Source: an uncultured Bacteroidales bacterium (GTDB taxonomy: Bacteria > Bacteroidota > Bacteroidia > Bacteroidales > UBA932). Taken from it: a stretch of DNA of 64,000 nt. Below the pieces are notes generated by a model that was given only the letters and a program-made list of their open reading frames with translations, was not told the origin of the DNA and ran no database searches. Positions 54,059-62,901 of this stretch are shown here, piece after piece (the first letter of the stretch is position 1; each line of letters starts with the position of its first letter). The stretch is taken from positions 1-64,000 of the forward strand of contig CALUSM010000002.1 of the NCBI GenBank assembly GCA_944323445.1. Reading direction: 5' to 3'. A program made the position numbers and the translations under genes.

Positions 54059-54865
54059 TTACTGTATAACGATTGCTTCTCTCCATGCGGCCCGTTCATC
54101 GGCGGGTATGGAGTACACCCACTTGAGCACGGACTCGAAAGTGATGCTGCGGTCTATGAAAGGGATGTCACGTTTGGTGGCTACAACGATGAGGTTTATG
54201 GTCTCGAACCGGTTGGACTTGTCGGTCTTGCTCATCACGTATTCCATGTTGTCGTTCAACGGAAATCTGTAATCGGTCTCCTTGTGGAAGAGCTTCTTGG
54301 CCTCGTACTGGTTGGGGTAGATGACCGACCCGCCCTGGTCATCGAACCAGAATATGTGCAGCCATGCATCATGACCGTAGATCCTGGTAGTGAAGTTAAG
54401 GCGCTCCTCTTCCCCGTAGAGGGTCTTTACATCGGCTACGTCCAGGACGAATGTGGGGTCAATCTCTCCTCCGCGCCTGACATCCGCGTCAATCACGGCT
54501 ACGGCATACCGGCGGCCGTCAACCATCTCTTCGGAGTATTTCACGCTGCGTATGTTGATGAATCCGTCAACCTGAAGCGTCGTCATCCTGGACAGGACCT
54601 GACTGAACTCGCTGCCGTCATCCTGGCTTATAAGTCCGGTCACAGTCCACAGTTTCTCGGGAACTCCGGCCTTGCGGAGTGCTTCAGTCTTAGCGTCCTG
54701 GAGGGCTTTCTGCTCGGCCTCTTCAAGTGTGATGTGGCGTGTCACCTCGCATCTGCCCACGGCCTCGCGTACTCTTTTGGACTGCTGCTGGGCAGCAGAA
54801 GTGTATGGAACACCTGCCAGCAGGAAGAAAACAAGCAATGGGAAAACAATTTTTGAAAGTCTCAT
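54059..54865 (-). CDS. DUF4384-like secreted protein
   Basis: This 268-residue protein has a signal peptide (PYTSAAQ). The first part is helical with ITLEEAEQKALQDAKTEALRKAGV, as in LPP20/FlgT-like N-terminal domains. The C-terminal part (RLNFTTRIYGHDAWLHIFWFDDQGGSVIYPNQYEAKKLF... ETINLIVVATKRDIPF) fits DUF4384, a beta domain often fused to or neighbouring caspase-domain proteins. It is first in the caspase operon with its own promoter. Its role is unknown. Confidence 0.82.
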   Translation of the reverse strand: MRLSKIVFPLLVFFLLAGVPYTSAAQQQSKRVREAVGRCEVTRHITLEEAEQKALQDAKTEALRKAGVPEKLWTVTGLISQDDGSEFSQVLSRMTTLQVDGFINIRSVKYSEEMVDGRRYAVAVIDADVRRGGEIDPTFVLDVADVKTLYGEEERLNFTTRIYGHDAWLHIFWFDDQGGSVIYPNQYEAKKLFHKETDYRFPLNDNMEYVMSKTDKSNRFETINLIVVATKRDIPFIDRSITFESVLKWVYSIPADERAAWREAIVIQ

Positions 54866-54885
54866 AATTTATCATTAGCAGGCTG

Positions 54886-54917
54886 CAAAATTGATAATTT
54901 TTTATGAGAATATCAAA
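54886..54917 (-). promoter_or_regulatory. Promoter of the caspase operon (TTTG-N20-CAATTTTG)
   Basis: On the minus strand TTTG (54917-54914) and CAATTTTG (54893-54886) are 20 nt apart; the second differs from TAnnTTTG only in its first base. The start would lie near 54881, 16 nt before the ATG, so the operon is separate from the RND genes upstream. Confidence 0.6.
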
Positions 54918-54925
54918 AATGTTTC

Positions 54926-56389
54926 CTATAATTTCCCGATGGATTTCAAGTATCTGGTACAGGCCAGTTTGTACTCTGCCACGGCTTCTATGTAACTGCA
55001 TCCGCACTGGTGCCACTGCGTCTGGGATTCCAGGACATTGACCAAGGTCTCCATCCCAGTCTCGTACCGGTCGCTGCATACTTTCAGATTGGTGGCGGCG
55101 CTTTCCAGAGCGGTCCTGGCCATGCAGACCTGCAGGGCTGCCTCAGATACCGCGTACATGTTCTGTGTCCTCTCCAGTTCCATCAGTCCGGACAGCCTGT
55201 CCAGCTCTTCCATCGCCATCTCGTGCTCTTTCCTGGCCGAGCGGATTTTCAGGCTGCCTTCTCCCCATGCGAAGATGGGAACTTTAAGAGTGGCCATGAC
55301 CGTGAAGCCGGACTGATTGAGCAGTACCTCGTCCTGAATCCTTAGCCCGTAGGTGTAGCCGTATCCGGCCATCACGCCCAGACTGGGCAGGAAATCGGAG
55401 CGTACGAAATCCACATTCCTGCGCTTGAGCTCAGCCTGCTCTTGCAGCAGGCGGTAGTCGGCCCTGTTTTCTATGGAGTCCTGCGGACCGTACATGCCTT
55501 CCGACGGGACAAAGATTGTGCTGTCCAGGTCAAATCCGCTCTGATCCACTTCTATCTCAGCAGTCAGCGGCAGTCCGAGTATGTGGCACAGGTTCATCAT
55601 TGCGAGTCTTTTTCCGTTCCGGGTCTTGGCGAGCATGAGTGCGGCGTTGTTGCGCTGTACCTCTACCTTCAGCAGGTCGGTGGATGTCGCCATTCCCACG
55701 TCTATTGCGTTCTGGACAAAGGAGTACATGCTGTCAACCGTACTGCTGAAGCTTCCGGCCGCCTCGGCCAGCCTGCATGTTTTGATGTACGTCCAGTATG
55801 CCTCGTCTACTGAGACTATGACCTCCGAAGCCTTGAGCTCGGAATTGAGTCCGGCCATGCGGACACCGATATCGGCCATGCGGTATCCGGAGACTATCTT
55901 GCCGCCCATGAATACGGGCTGCGTTACCGACACGCCGGCCATAAATGTGTTCGCCAGGTCCAGGGACAGGGTCAGGGGCGGGATTACCGCATACTGGTTG
56001 AATACAGGGATGCCGTTGTTGTACACGATATTGCCGGATACGTCCGTCATCAGGTCCGGAACCAGGTTCCCGTATACATTCTTGTATATCGGAAGGGCAC
56101 TTCCGCCGAAGTCGTAGTCAAATGAACTGGATGTCCATAGATAGACGCCGTGAGCGGAAATCTTGGGCAGAAAATTGGTTATCACTGCCTTGCGGTCCAG
56201 GTCGGTCTTCTCTTCCATTAGTCTGGCTCCGCGCAGGACAGCGCTGCTGTCAAGGGCAATGGAACGGCATTGCTCCAGTGTGAGGAAGCGCTTCTGCGGC
56301 TGGGCCGTGGCTGCGGCGGGAAGCAGGAGGAGGGCCGCTGTCATCAGGCCCAGAATCCGGGTATATGCGGGTAAATGTCTCATGGTCAT
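54926..56389 (-). CDS. TolC-family outer-membrane efflux protein
   Basis: This 487-residue secreted protein (signal TAQP) has TolC-type long helices: LTLEQCRSIALDSSAVLRGARLM, VIVSVDEAYWTYIKTCRLAEAA, RAEQAELKRRNVDFVRSDFLPSL-like segments and a second copy in the C-terminal half. It forms the outer-membrane exit of the RND pump. It overlaps the permease stop by four bases (ATGA). An internal ATG at 56383 is an alternative start. Confidence 0.93.
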   Translation of the reverse strand: MTMRHLPAYTRILGLMTAALLLLPAAATAQPQKRFLTLEQCRSIALDSSAVLRGARLMEEKTDLDRKAVITNFLPKISAHGVYLWTSSSFDYDFGGSALPIYKNVYGNLVPDLMTDVSGNIVYNNGIPVFNQYAVIPPLTLSLDLANTFMAGVSVTQPVFMGGKIVSGYRMADIGVRMAGLNSELKASEVIVSVDEAYWTYIKTCRLAEAAGSFSSTVDSMYSFVQNAIDVGMATSTDLLKVEVQRNNAALMLAKTRNGKRLAMMNLCHILGLPLTAEIEVDQSGFDLDSTIFVPSEGMYGPQDSIENRADYRLLQEQAELKRRNVDFVRSDFLPSLGVMAGYGYTYGLRIQDEVLLNQSGFTVMATLKVPIFAWGEGSLKIRSARKEHEMAMEELDRLSGLMELERTQNMYAVSEAALQVCMARTALESAATNLKVCSDRYETGMETLVNVLESQTQWHQCGCSYIEAVAEYKLACTRYLKSIGKL

Positions 56390-59300
56390 GCCTTTTTAAT
56401 CTTGAAGAACAATGAGTACAGTACGGGCAGGAAGACGAGGGTAATCAGGGTGCCCACCGTCAGTCCGCCCATGATGGTCACCGCCAGCGAGCCGAAGAGC
56501 GGGTCGATGAGCAGGGGCGCCATACCCAGGACGGTGGTCATCGAGGCCATCATCACGGGGCGCAGACGGGACAGGGTGGAGTCGACTACGGCCTTGTAAG
56601 GCTCGACTCCGAGGCTCAGCTGCCGGTCTATCTCGTCGATGAGGACGATGCCGTTCTTGATCATCATGCCGATGATGCCCAGGCAGCCGACCATGGCCAC
56701 GAAGCCGAAGCTCATGCCGGCGGCCAGCATGCCGAAGACTATGCCTATGGCCACAAGAGGCAGGCAGCAGACGATAATCAGCGGCTTTTTGATGTCCTTG
56801 AACAGGGCTATCATGATCAGCAGCATGACCACTATCGCGTGCGGGAAATACTTGAACAGGTAGCGGGTTGACTGCCGGCTGGCGTCGTACTCGCCCAGCC
56901 AGGTGAGGGTGTAGCCGTCTGGCAGCTCTATGGCCTCTATCCGGTCCTTGACGGCGTCGCGGGCCTGGGCTGCGGTGTATCCTGCGGTGTTGTTGCACTG
57001 GGCCTTGATGGCCCTCTGTCCGTTATACCGGCAGATCTTGGGCTCGTTCCACTCGATGACGGTGCCTGAGGTTATGGTGTTCAGGGGCAGGGGAGATACC
57101 AGCGCGTTGATGATATCCGCCCGGCCGGTGGTGCCGGTCATCACTCCCTGGACGGTCTCCATGTTGGCTACCGACGATACTGACGGCAGCAGTCCCCATA
57201 CCGGGGTGTTGCGGATGCTCTCCACAGGCTCCCCGTCCATACCGGTGCTGCGGATATAGATGCCCAGCCTCTCGCCTCCCTCGTTGAGGGTGCCGCAGGG
57301 GATGCCCTCTGCCGCAGCCATCACGGAGATGCCGGCCGAGCTGCGGGAGATGCCTGCCTGACGGGCAGCCGCCTGGTCGTATTCCACCTTGACGGCCGGT
57401 ACCATCGGAGACCAGTCGTCGGTCACCAGCCAGGTGGCGTCGCTCTCCTCCATTATGGCCTGGGCCTGGGCGCAGAGGTCCTTGAGCACGGCGGGGTCAG
57501 GCCCCTGGAACATGGCCTCGACGGGGTAGGGGCGGTACATCAGGTTGTACTGCTTTACCCTTACGTATGCCTCGGGGTAGGCGGCCATCAGCTCTTTCTG
57601 CATCCTTGGAATGCTCTCTATCATTTTGTCGTAGTCCTCATAGTCTATGATCAGCTCTCCATAGCTCAGCGAGGGGTCGGCGATGGCTCTTACTAAGCAG
57701 TACCGTCCCGGAGTGCCGCCGAGAGAGGTGACGACGTGATTGACATTGTCATCCTGACGGATATATGCCTCCATTTCCTCTAAGTCCTTCTCTACCTTGC
57801 CGGGAGCGGTGCCCTCGGGCATGCGGTACTCGATGTAGAGCTGGTTGTAGGCCATGTCGGGGAAGAACATCTGGGGAATGTACTGATAGCACCATACGCT
57901 GCCGAGCACCAGTATGACGGCTATACCGACGGCGATGAGGCGGTGTGAGAGCACGTGGTCCAGCACGCGGCGGAACCAGCGGTATATTTTAGAGTCAAAC
58001 GGGTCTTTGTTCTCATTGGGGGTGCCGCTGCCCTTGGGATAGCGCAGGGTCAGGTCGCAGTGCACCGGGACGTGGGTCAGGGCCAGCACCCAGCTCAGCA
58101 GCAGGGAGACGGCCAGGACGATGAAGAGGTCCCTCACGTAGGTTCCGGCCATGTCCGGGGACATGAATATCGGGAAAAATGCCAGTATGGCGATGACAGT
58201 GGCTCCGAGCAGGGGCATGGCCGTCTTCTTGCAGATGTTGGTCAGACACTGGGGCTTGGGCACTCCGCGCTTCATGTCCACGAGTATGCCGTCCACTATC
58301 ACTATCGCGTTGTCCACCAGGATGCCCATCGCTACGATGAAGGAGCCTAGGGACACTCTCTGGAGGGTACCGTCCATCATGTCCAGGATGAAGAACGAGC
58401 CGAAGACTATCACCACCAGGCTGGTGGCTATGATGACTCCGCTGCGGAAGCCCATGGTCAGCATCAGCAGCAGGATGACTATTACGATGGATTCTATCAG
58501 GTTGACGATGAAGGTGTTGATGGAGCTGCCGACTATCTCGGGCTGGAAGAATACCTTGTGGAACTCCATGCCTGCGGGGACGGACTCAGCCTTGATCTCC
58601 TCTAACCGGGCCTCCACTTCCTTGCCTATCTTGATGATGTCGGTGCCGGACTCGGCTGAGATGAGCAGGCCGATGGCCGGCTGTCCGTCGTACTTCATGG
58701 AGTTGCGCACGGGTGTCTGCCAGCCGTAGGTGACGTCGGCCACGTCGGAGAGCTTGAGCTGGTCGTCTTCATGGCCCTGGATGATGAGGTTGCGTATGTC
58801 CTCTATGCTTTCGTAGGCATCCCCTATCTCTATCTTCATCCTGCGGTCCGGGGTGTCGAAGTATCCGGAGTAGATGACCGAGTTCTGGGAATTGAGGGTG
58901 GTCAGCAGCTCGGTGGGATGCACTCCGAGGTTAGCCATGCGGTCGGCCTTCATGTCGATGTTCACGCAGCGGGTGCGCTCTCCGTAGGTGATGGCCTTGG
59001 ACACTCCCTCGATGTCGCTGAGCTCCCGGCAGACCATGTCGGCGTAGCGTCCGGCTTCCTCATACCCGTATCCGTCGAATGTCAGGGCGTAGAACATGCC
59101 GTAGACATCCCCGTAGTCGTCCATGACCATGACCTGCGCCGATGCGGGCAGGGATGCCTTGGCGTCATTGACCTTGCGGCGGAGCAGGTCCCACTCCTGC
59201 TGGGTGTCGGAGTCCGGGGTAGTGGTCTTGAGGGTGACAGTGATGATGGCCATGTCGTCGAAAGACTGGGAGGTCACCGTCCCCACCTCGCTGATTCTGC

Positions 59301-59514
59301 GGATGGTCTCCTCGAGCGGGCGGGTTACCTCCAGTTCCGTCTCGTAGGCGGTCGCTCCGGGGTAGACGGCGGCCACCACTGCGACCTTGACCTTGATCTC
59401 CGGGTCCTCGAGCTTGCTCATGCTGTTGTAGGCAAATGCTCCGCCCACAACGAGGCAGATGAGCACCGCCACAACCAGTATCCTGTTCTTCAGGGCGTAT
59501 TCTGCTATGTTCAT
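56386..59514 (-). CDS. RND efflux permease (HAE type)
   Basis: This 1042-residue inner-membrane pump has the AcrB-family layout: an N-terminal membrane segment (NRILVVAVLICLVVGGAFAYNSM), two large periplasmic loops, two blocks of five to six membrane segments and GSFIVAMGILVDNAIVIVDGI, with the Asp/Asn centre of the proton relay. The C-terminal part contains GIIGMMIKNGIVLIDEID. It would export hydrophobic compounds with proton antiport. It starts 12 bp after the adaptor gene. The substrate is unknown. Confidence 0.95.
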   Translation of the reverse strand: MNIAEYALKNRILVVAVLICLVVGGAFAYNSMSKLEDPEIKVKVAVVAAVYPGATAYETELEVTRPLEETIRRISEVGTVTSQSFDDMAIITVTLKTTTPDSDTQQEWDLLRRKVNDAKASLPASAQVMVMDDYGDVYGMFYALTFDGYGYEEAGRYADMVCRELSDIEGVSKAITYGERTRCVNIDMKADRMANLGVHPTELLTTLNSQNSVIYSGYFDTPDRRMKIEIGDAYESIEDIRNLIIQGHEDDQLKLSDVADVTYGWQTPVRNSMKYDGQPAIGLLISAESGTDIIKIGKEVEARLEEIKAESVPAGMEFHKVFFQPEIVGSSINTFIVNLIESIVIVILLLMLTMGFRSGVIIATSLVVIVFGSFFILDMMDGTLQRVSLGSFIVAMGILVDNAIVIVDGILVDMKRGVPKPQCLTNICKKTAMPLLGATVIAILAFFPIFMSPDMAGTYVRDLFIVLAVSLLLSWVLALTHVPVHCDLTLRYPKGSGTPNENKDPFDSKIYRWFRRVLDHVLSHRLIAVGIAVILVLGSVWCYQYIPQMFFPDMAYNQLYIEYRMPEGTAPGKVEKDLEEMEAYIRQDDNVNHVVTSLGGTPGRYCLVRAIADPSLSYGELIIDYEDYDKMIESIPRMQKELMAAYPEAYVRVKQYNLMYRPYPVEAMFQGPDPAVLKDLCAQAQAIMEESDATWLVTDDWSPMVPAVKVEYDQAAARQAGISRSSAGISVMAAAEGIPCGTLNEGGERLGIYIRSTGMDGEPVESIRNTPVWGLLPSVSSVANMETVQGVMTGTTGRADIINALVSPLPLNTITSGTVIEWNEPKICRYNGQRAIKAQCNNTAGYTAAQARDAVKDRIEAIELPDGYTLTWLGEYDASRQSTRYLFKYFPHAIVVMLLIMIALFKDIKKPLIIVCCLPLVAIGIVFGMLAAGMSFGFVAMVGCLGIIGMMIKNGIVLIDEIDRQLSLGVEPYKAVVDSTLSRLRPVMMASMTTVLGMAPLLIDPLFGSLAVTIMGGLTVGTLITLVFLPVLYSLFFKIKKA

Positions 59515-59526
59515 GGCTCCGTAGGT

Positions 59527-60627
59527 TTACAGAAGATTACCCGGGTTGGTGGCGGATTTGCCTGGGAGCACCTTGACCTGTGCTCCGTCCTTCAGGGAAT
59601 TGACTCCGGCGGTTACGACTGTCTCTCCGGCCTTCAGTCCGGAGATGATGCGGGCGTTGCCGTCGCGGTCGATGTCGTCGGCATTGACGGCCCGTCTCCG
59701 GATAGTGTTGTCCGGACCTACTGTCCATACGCAGGTCTCTCCCCTGTCCTCGAAGAGGGCTGTGGCCGGAATGCTGACCGTCCCCTCCTCGTCAGAGCGG
59801 TACTCGATGCAGACGCCTGTGCTGATGCCGGAGTGGGGCAGGGTCCCGTCAGAGGCAGGGCGGAGGGCGTAGCGGGCGGTGAAGAGCTGGTTGAGATTGG
59901 CCTTCTTGGTTATGTCGATGAGCCTGAGCTCAAATGTCTTTCCGGGATAGACGTCCACGGTGCACCAGCTGCGGACGGCCTTGTCGATATTGACGAAGTC
60001 ATCCACGGGGATGTCTACCTTCACGATCGGGGCGCCGTCGCTGATGAGGGTGATTACCGGCATACCGGCCCCGACCGTCTCGCCGGCCTCGAAGTGTACC
60101 TGCTGGACATAGCCGTCGAAAGGTGCGAGCATCTTCGTGTCATTGAGGGCGTTCTGGTGGGCGTGGTAGAGGGCGGTTATCTGCTCCAGGCCGTAGCGGG
60201 CCTTGTCGTAGTCATTCTGAGTCGCGCTGCCCCGGTCCGAGAGCTCGATGACCCTGCCGGCCTCGGCCTTGACCTGCTCGTACTGGGCGGTGGTGGCGGC
60301 CAGCTGTATGGCGTAGTCGCGCTCCTCTATCTCAGCCAATGTGTCGCCCTGACGGACGTGTTGACCCTCGCGGAAGTGTACGGCGGCTACAGGACCGGCA
60401 ACTCTGAATGACAGGTTGACATCCTTTGCCGGCTGAATCCGGCCCGGGTAGGTGACGGTGCGGGTGCTGCCGATGCTCTGCGCCGCAGCTGTTCTGACAT
60501 TGGCGACGGCAGCCGTCTTGTGCTCATCTTTGTGTCCTGTCTCATTGCTTCTGCATCCTGTTGCGGCGGCAGTTGCCAGGAGGACTGCCGCTGACAGGAA
60601 GATTGTGCCTCGTATGCGGTATCTCAT
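59527..60627 (-). CDS. RND efflux periplasmic adaptor lipoprotein
   Basis: This 366-residue lipoprotein (ATGC, Cys25) shows the membrane-fusion-protein order: RIQPAKDVNLSFRVAGPVAAVHFREGQHVRQGDTLAEI (lipoyl/barrel-sandwich), a helical hairpin (~110-170) and DGYVQQVHFEAGETVGAG, then beta-barrel and membrane-proximal domains (VVTAGVNSLKDGAQVKVL). It would link the RND permease to the TolC protein. It is first in the operon, behind a palindromic element. Confidence 0.95.
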   Translation of the reverse strand: MRYRIRGTIFLSAAVLLATAAATGCRSNETGHKDEHKTAAVANVRTAAAQSIGSTRTVTYPGRIQPAKDVNLSFRVAGPVAAVHFREGQHVRQGDTLAEIEERDYAIQLAATTAQYEQVKAEAGRVIELSDRGSATQNDYDKARYGLEQITALYHAHQNALNDTKMLAPFDGYVQQVHFEAGETVGAGMPVITLISDGAPIVKVDIPVDDFVNIDKAVRSWCTVDVYPGKTFELRLIDITKKANLNQLFTARYALRPASDGTLPHSGISTGVCIEYRSDEEGTVSIPATALFEDRGETCVWTVGPDNTIRRRAVNADDIDRDGNARIISGLKAGETVVTAGVNSLKDGAQVKVLPGKSATNPGNLL

Positions 60628-60649
60628 ATAATCGGTATTTTATCAGTAT

Positions 60650-60664
60650 TTAATAGCCTATTAA
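60650..60664. promoter_or_regulatory. Candidate operator (TTAATAG-C-CTATTAA) upstream of the RND operon
   Basis: A 15-bp perfect inverted repeat lies 23 bp ahead of the adaptor start. A direct repeat CGGTC (6-nt gap) lies just beyond it on the minus strand. Both are placed where a repressor would bind. No regulator gene is adjacent. Confidence 0.4.
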
Positions 60665-60760
60665 GGCGACCGTATGTAGACCGCAAAAAATATACCAAGT
60701 CCTTGCTGATGTCAGCGCATCTGATTCCGCGTGTGATGTCTCCGGCTCCGTATGCGTGGG

Positions 60761-61273
60761 TCAGAACCGTATGCCCAGCCCGATGCCGCTTGGCTGCGCC
60801 CCAAGGGACAGCTGCGGGACGTATGCCGTCCGGGGAGAGTATCCTTCCGCTGCTTTTTTGAGCCGGGCATTGGCTATGCAGAAGAGCGGGATGCTGGTCA
60901 GCAGCAATGCTGCGCCGGGAACTGCGAAAGCAGAGGCAAAAGAGACTCCTATTAAGTAGGGTACCCAGCTGTTGGAGCGGTGGAGCAGATTGTCGAGGGA
61001 CAGCGCGAATATAGTTATGCCGATGGCTCCCAGACCTCCTCCTATGCTGCTTACGATGACGCCTGCCTTGTACAGATGTCTTCCACTGGAATACATTCCG
61101 TACATGTCCTCACTGAGAAGCGACATGGCGGCAGCCTGGCTCAGTCTGGTCCCGTCATCAGTGTACAGGTGGCCGGCCCTGCGCTCCAGGGACTGCGGGA
61201 CTCCGTCGATATACTGCGCCCGGGCTGTTACGGAGAGCAGTACGAGAATGGTCAGAGTTAAGATTTTTTTCAT
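60761..61273 (-). CDS. Hypothetical small membrane protein with signal peptide
   Basis: This 170-residue product has a signal peptide (SVTARAQ), a segment rich in Asp/Tyr (residues ~25-65), then two hydrophobic stretches (AGVIVSSIGGGLGAIGITIFAL and LIGVSFASAFAVPGAALLLTSIPLFCIANARL) and a C-terminal IGLGIRF ending that looks like a strand. It is not a recognised family. The signal plus two membrane segments suggest an inner-membrane protein of the periplasmic face. It begins a run of small unknown envelope genes on the minus strand. Confidence 0.65.
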   Translation of the reverse strand: MKKILTLTILVLLSVTARAQYIDGVPQSLERRAGHLYTDDGTRLSQAAAMSLLSEDMYGMYSSGRHLYKAGVIVSSIGGGLGAIGITIFALSLDNLLHRSNSWVPYLIGVSFASAFAVPGAALLLTSIPLFCIANARLKKAAEGYSPRTAYVPQLSLGAQPSGIGLGIRF

Positions 61274-61294
61274 TGTCGGATAAGTTTTTAGTGG

Positions 61295-61777
61295 TTATTT
61301 GTCACCGGGACGGCTTATCCATGAGTCATCTACGGAGTCCGGATTCAGGATGTAGAGCCACGATTCGGTATGCTCTTCATTGTTTGAACTGTATGTCCAG
61401 TTGTCCATATTCCAGAAGTGCATGTTCATGGCAACCTCCTCGTTGGGGTATGGCTTGGGGTGGCGTTCGGGGTGAAACTTATACAGTGTGTCGTAGCTGG
61501 TATTCAAAATGACCAAGGTGTCAGGGTGGTACAAATTGGAGAAGCTGTCCTCTAATGCATAAAGAAATCCTCCTCCTATGCCTTCATCTTGGAATATGCA
61601 TCCCGTGCCCCCGTTTGGAATATAAACATTGGATATCTCTGAGCTGTCGGACCTCATAACGATTATGTCTTCGCCGAGTCGGTTTTCTATATACCATGAG
61701 GAGTAGTAGTAGGGGTCACAGGCCCCCAGTATTGCGATGCTGATTATTACGGCTGAAAGTGTATATATTCTTTTCAT
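61295..61777 (-). CDS. Hypothetical lipoprotein
   Basis: The start at 61777 gives 160 residues with a lipoprotein signal (LGAC, Cys20). A longer frame upstream overlaps the next small gene and lacks a signal. The mature part has DPYYYSSWYIENRLGEDIIVM, a PNGGTGCIFQDEGIG stretch and a Trp/Tyr-rich C-terminal region (MNMHFWNMDNWTYSSNNEEH). No family is known. It lies 21 bp ahead of the 60,761 gene and may be part of the same unit. Confidence 0.7.
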   Translation of the reverse strand: MKRIYTLSAVIISIAILGACDPYYYSSWYIENRLGEDIIVMRSDSSEISNVYIPNGGTGCIFQDEGIGGGFLYALEDSFSNLYHPDTLVILNTSYDTLYKFHPERHPKPYPNEEVAMNMHFWNMDNWTYSSNNEEHTESWLYILNPDSVDDSWISRPGDK

Positions 61778-61799
61778 GGTTGGAGGATTAAAATAGCAG

Positions 61800-61982
61800 T
61801 TATTGTTTTTCTCCCAAAACCATCGGTGTGGAACTTTGAGCAGAGGGAACTCCTTGTGATGATTTGGTGACGGAGCTTTCATCAGGACTGTCTGCCGGTC
61901 CGCTCAGGATGGATTCGGAACAGGAGAACGTCAGTGCGCAGCAGATGGCGGCGGCAATGGAGATAATGGTAATTTTTTTCAT
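61800..61982 (-). CDS. Small lipoprotein, hypothetical
   Basis: This 60-residue product has a complete lipoprotein signal (MKKITIISIAAAICCALTFSC, Cys21). The rest is a short Ser/Pro-rich peptide (ESILSGPADSPDESSVTKSS...). It would be a surface-anchored or periplasmic lipopeptide. The signal is the only support. A TAACTTTA box stands just upstream as a partial promoter. Confidence 0.5.
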   Translation of the reverse strand: MKKITIISIAAAICCALTFSCSESILSGPADSPDESSVTKSSQGVPSAQSSTPMVLGEKQ

Positions 61983-62061
61983 ATAGTATTAGGGTAAAGT
62001 TATGCTACATAACTTAGCAAAAATAAAGTGAAAATCAAAAATTTCAGCACCGGCAATCCAT

Positions 62062-62901
62062 TTACTGAGCAACGAAACGGTAGACAATTTCTCCGACCTG
62101 GCGTTCCTGAGCGTCTTGTGAAGCTGTGAAACGGGAGCCGGAGGCAGCTCTCAAGGCATAATCCCTGAGGCACTGGTCCGGCGAGGATACGGCTTCGATG
62201 ATTTTGACCCCCGTTACATATCCTTTGCGGTTGACAATGATGCTTACGGATACATCACCGCCTCCCATGCATTTGTAGGCCGGTACGGGCAGGTTCATGG
62301 CCTTTCGTCCTTCGAGGGTGTAAGAGATGACGGACGGTCCCTGATAAGCTTCGGTTTCCTTGCCGCCGTCCTCTTTGTAGACTGATACCTGGTCTTCGGA
62401 TGATGACGCCTCCTCGACTTCCCTACGGGACCGGTCCAGCCGCTCCTGGAGTTCGCGGGCCTCCTTGTAGATGTCCTCAGGATGATCGTGACGGTCATCC
62501 CTCAGCGGTTCAGACGCGTCTACGGCAACATTGCGTATGGATCGGGCGCTCTGGTTGCGGGAGGCATTGAGCAGTGCGTCCAGTTCTGCCTCAATTTCCT
62601 CGCTCACGCTTTCCTGCATCTGTGCCCTGGCCTCCCTGGCTTCCTGGGCTTCCTGCTCGGAAAAGTCTATGAGGAATGAGGTATCCCTTACCAGCTGGGT
62701 GTGTATCGACCAGCTCAGCAGGACGATGATCAGGAGCAGGTGTACGATGAGTGTGAGGTACAGCCCTGCCTTGTCATCGGTATCTACGCGGAGATACTTC
62801 AGCAGGGGCCTGAGCCAGGAGTTGATCCTGGACAGCGGGCCCCTGCGCAGCTTCTCGGTGAGCGGCCGGATGCGGTCAGCTATTTTTGAGATGATTTTCA
62901 A
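62062..62901 (-). CDS. TonB-like protein
   Basis: This 279-residue protein has a cytoplasmic N-terminus (~45 residues), one membrane segment (AGLYLTLIVHLLLIIVLLSWSI), a charged helical linker (residues ~75-190, Glu/Arg/Gln-rich) and a C-terminal TonB-type domain (GGGDVSVSIIVNRKGYVTGVKIIEA... VGEIVYRFVAQ). TonB couples the inner-membrane proton gradient to SusC-type receptors. The linker is coiled-coil-like rather than Pro-rich, so it is an unusual member. Its first 26 bases overlap the udk gene. No ExbB/ExbD lies near. Confidence 0.8.
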   Translation of the reverse strand: MKIISKIADRIRPLTEKLRRGPLSRINSWLRPLLKYLRVDTDDKAGLYLTLIVHLLLIIVLLSWSIHTQLVRDTSFLIDFSEQEAQEAREARAQMQESVSEEIEAELDALLNASRNQSARSIRNVAVDASEPLRDDRHDHPEDIYKEARELQERLDRSRREVEEASSSEDQVSVYKEDGGKETEAYQGPSVISYTLEGRKAMNLPVPAYKCMGGGDVSVSIIVNRKGYVTGVKIIEAVSSPDQCLRDYALRAASGSRFTASQDAQERQVGEIVYRFVAQ

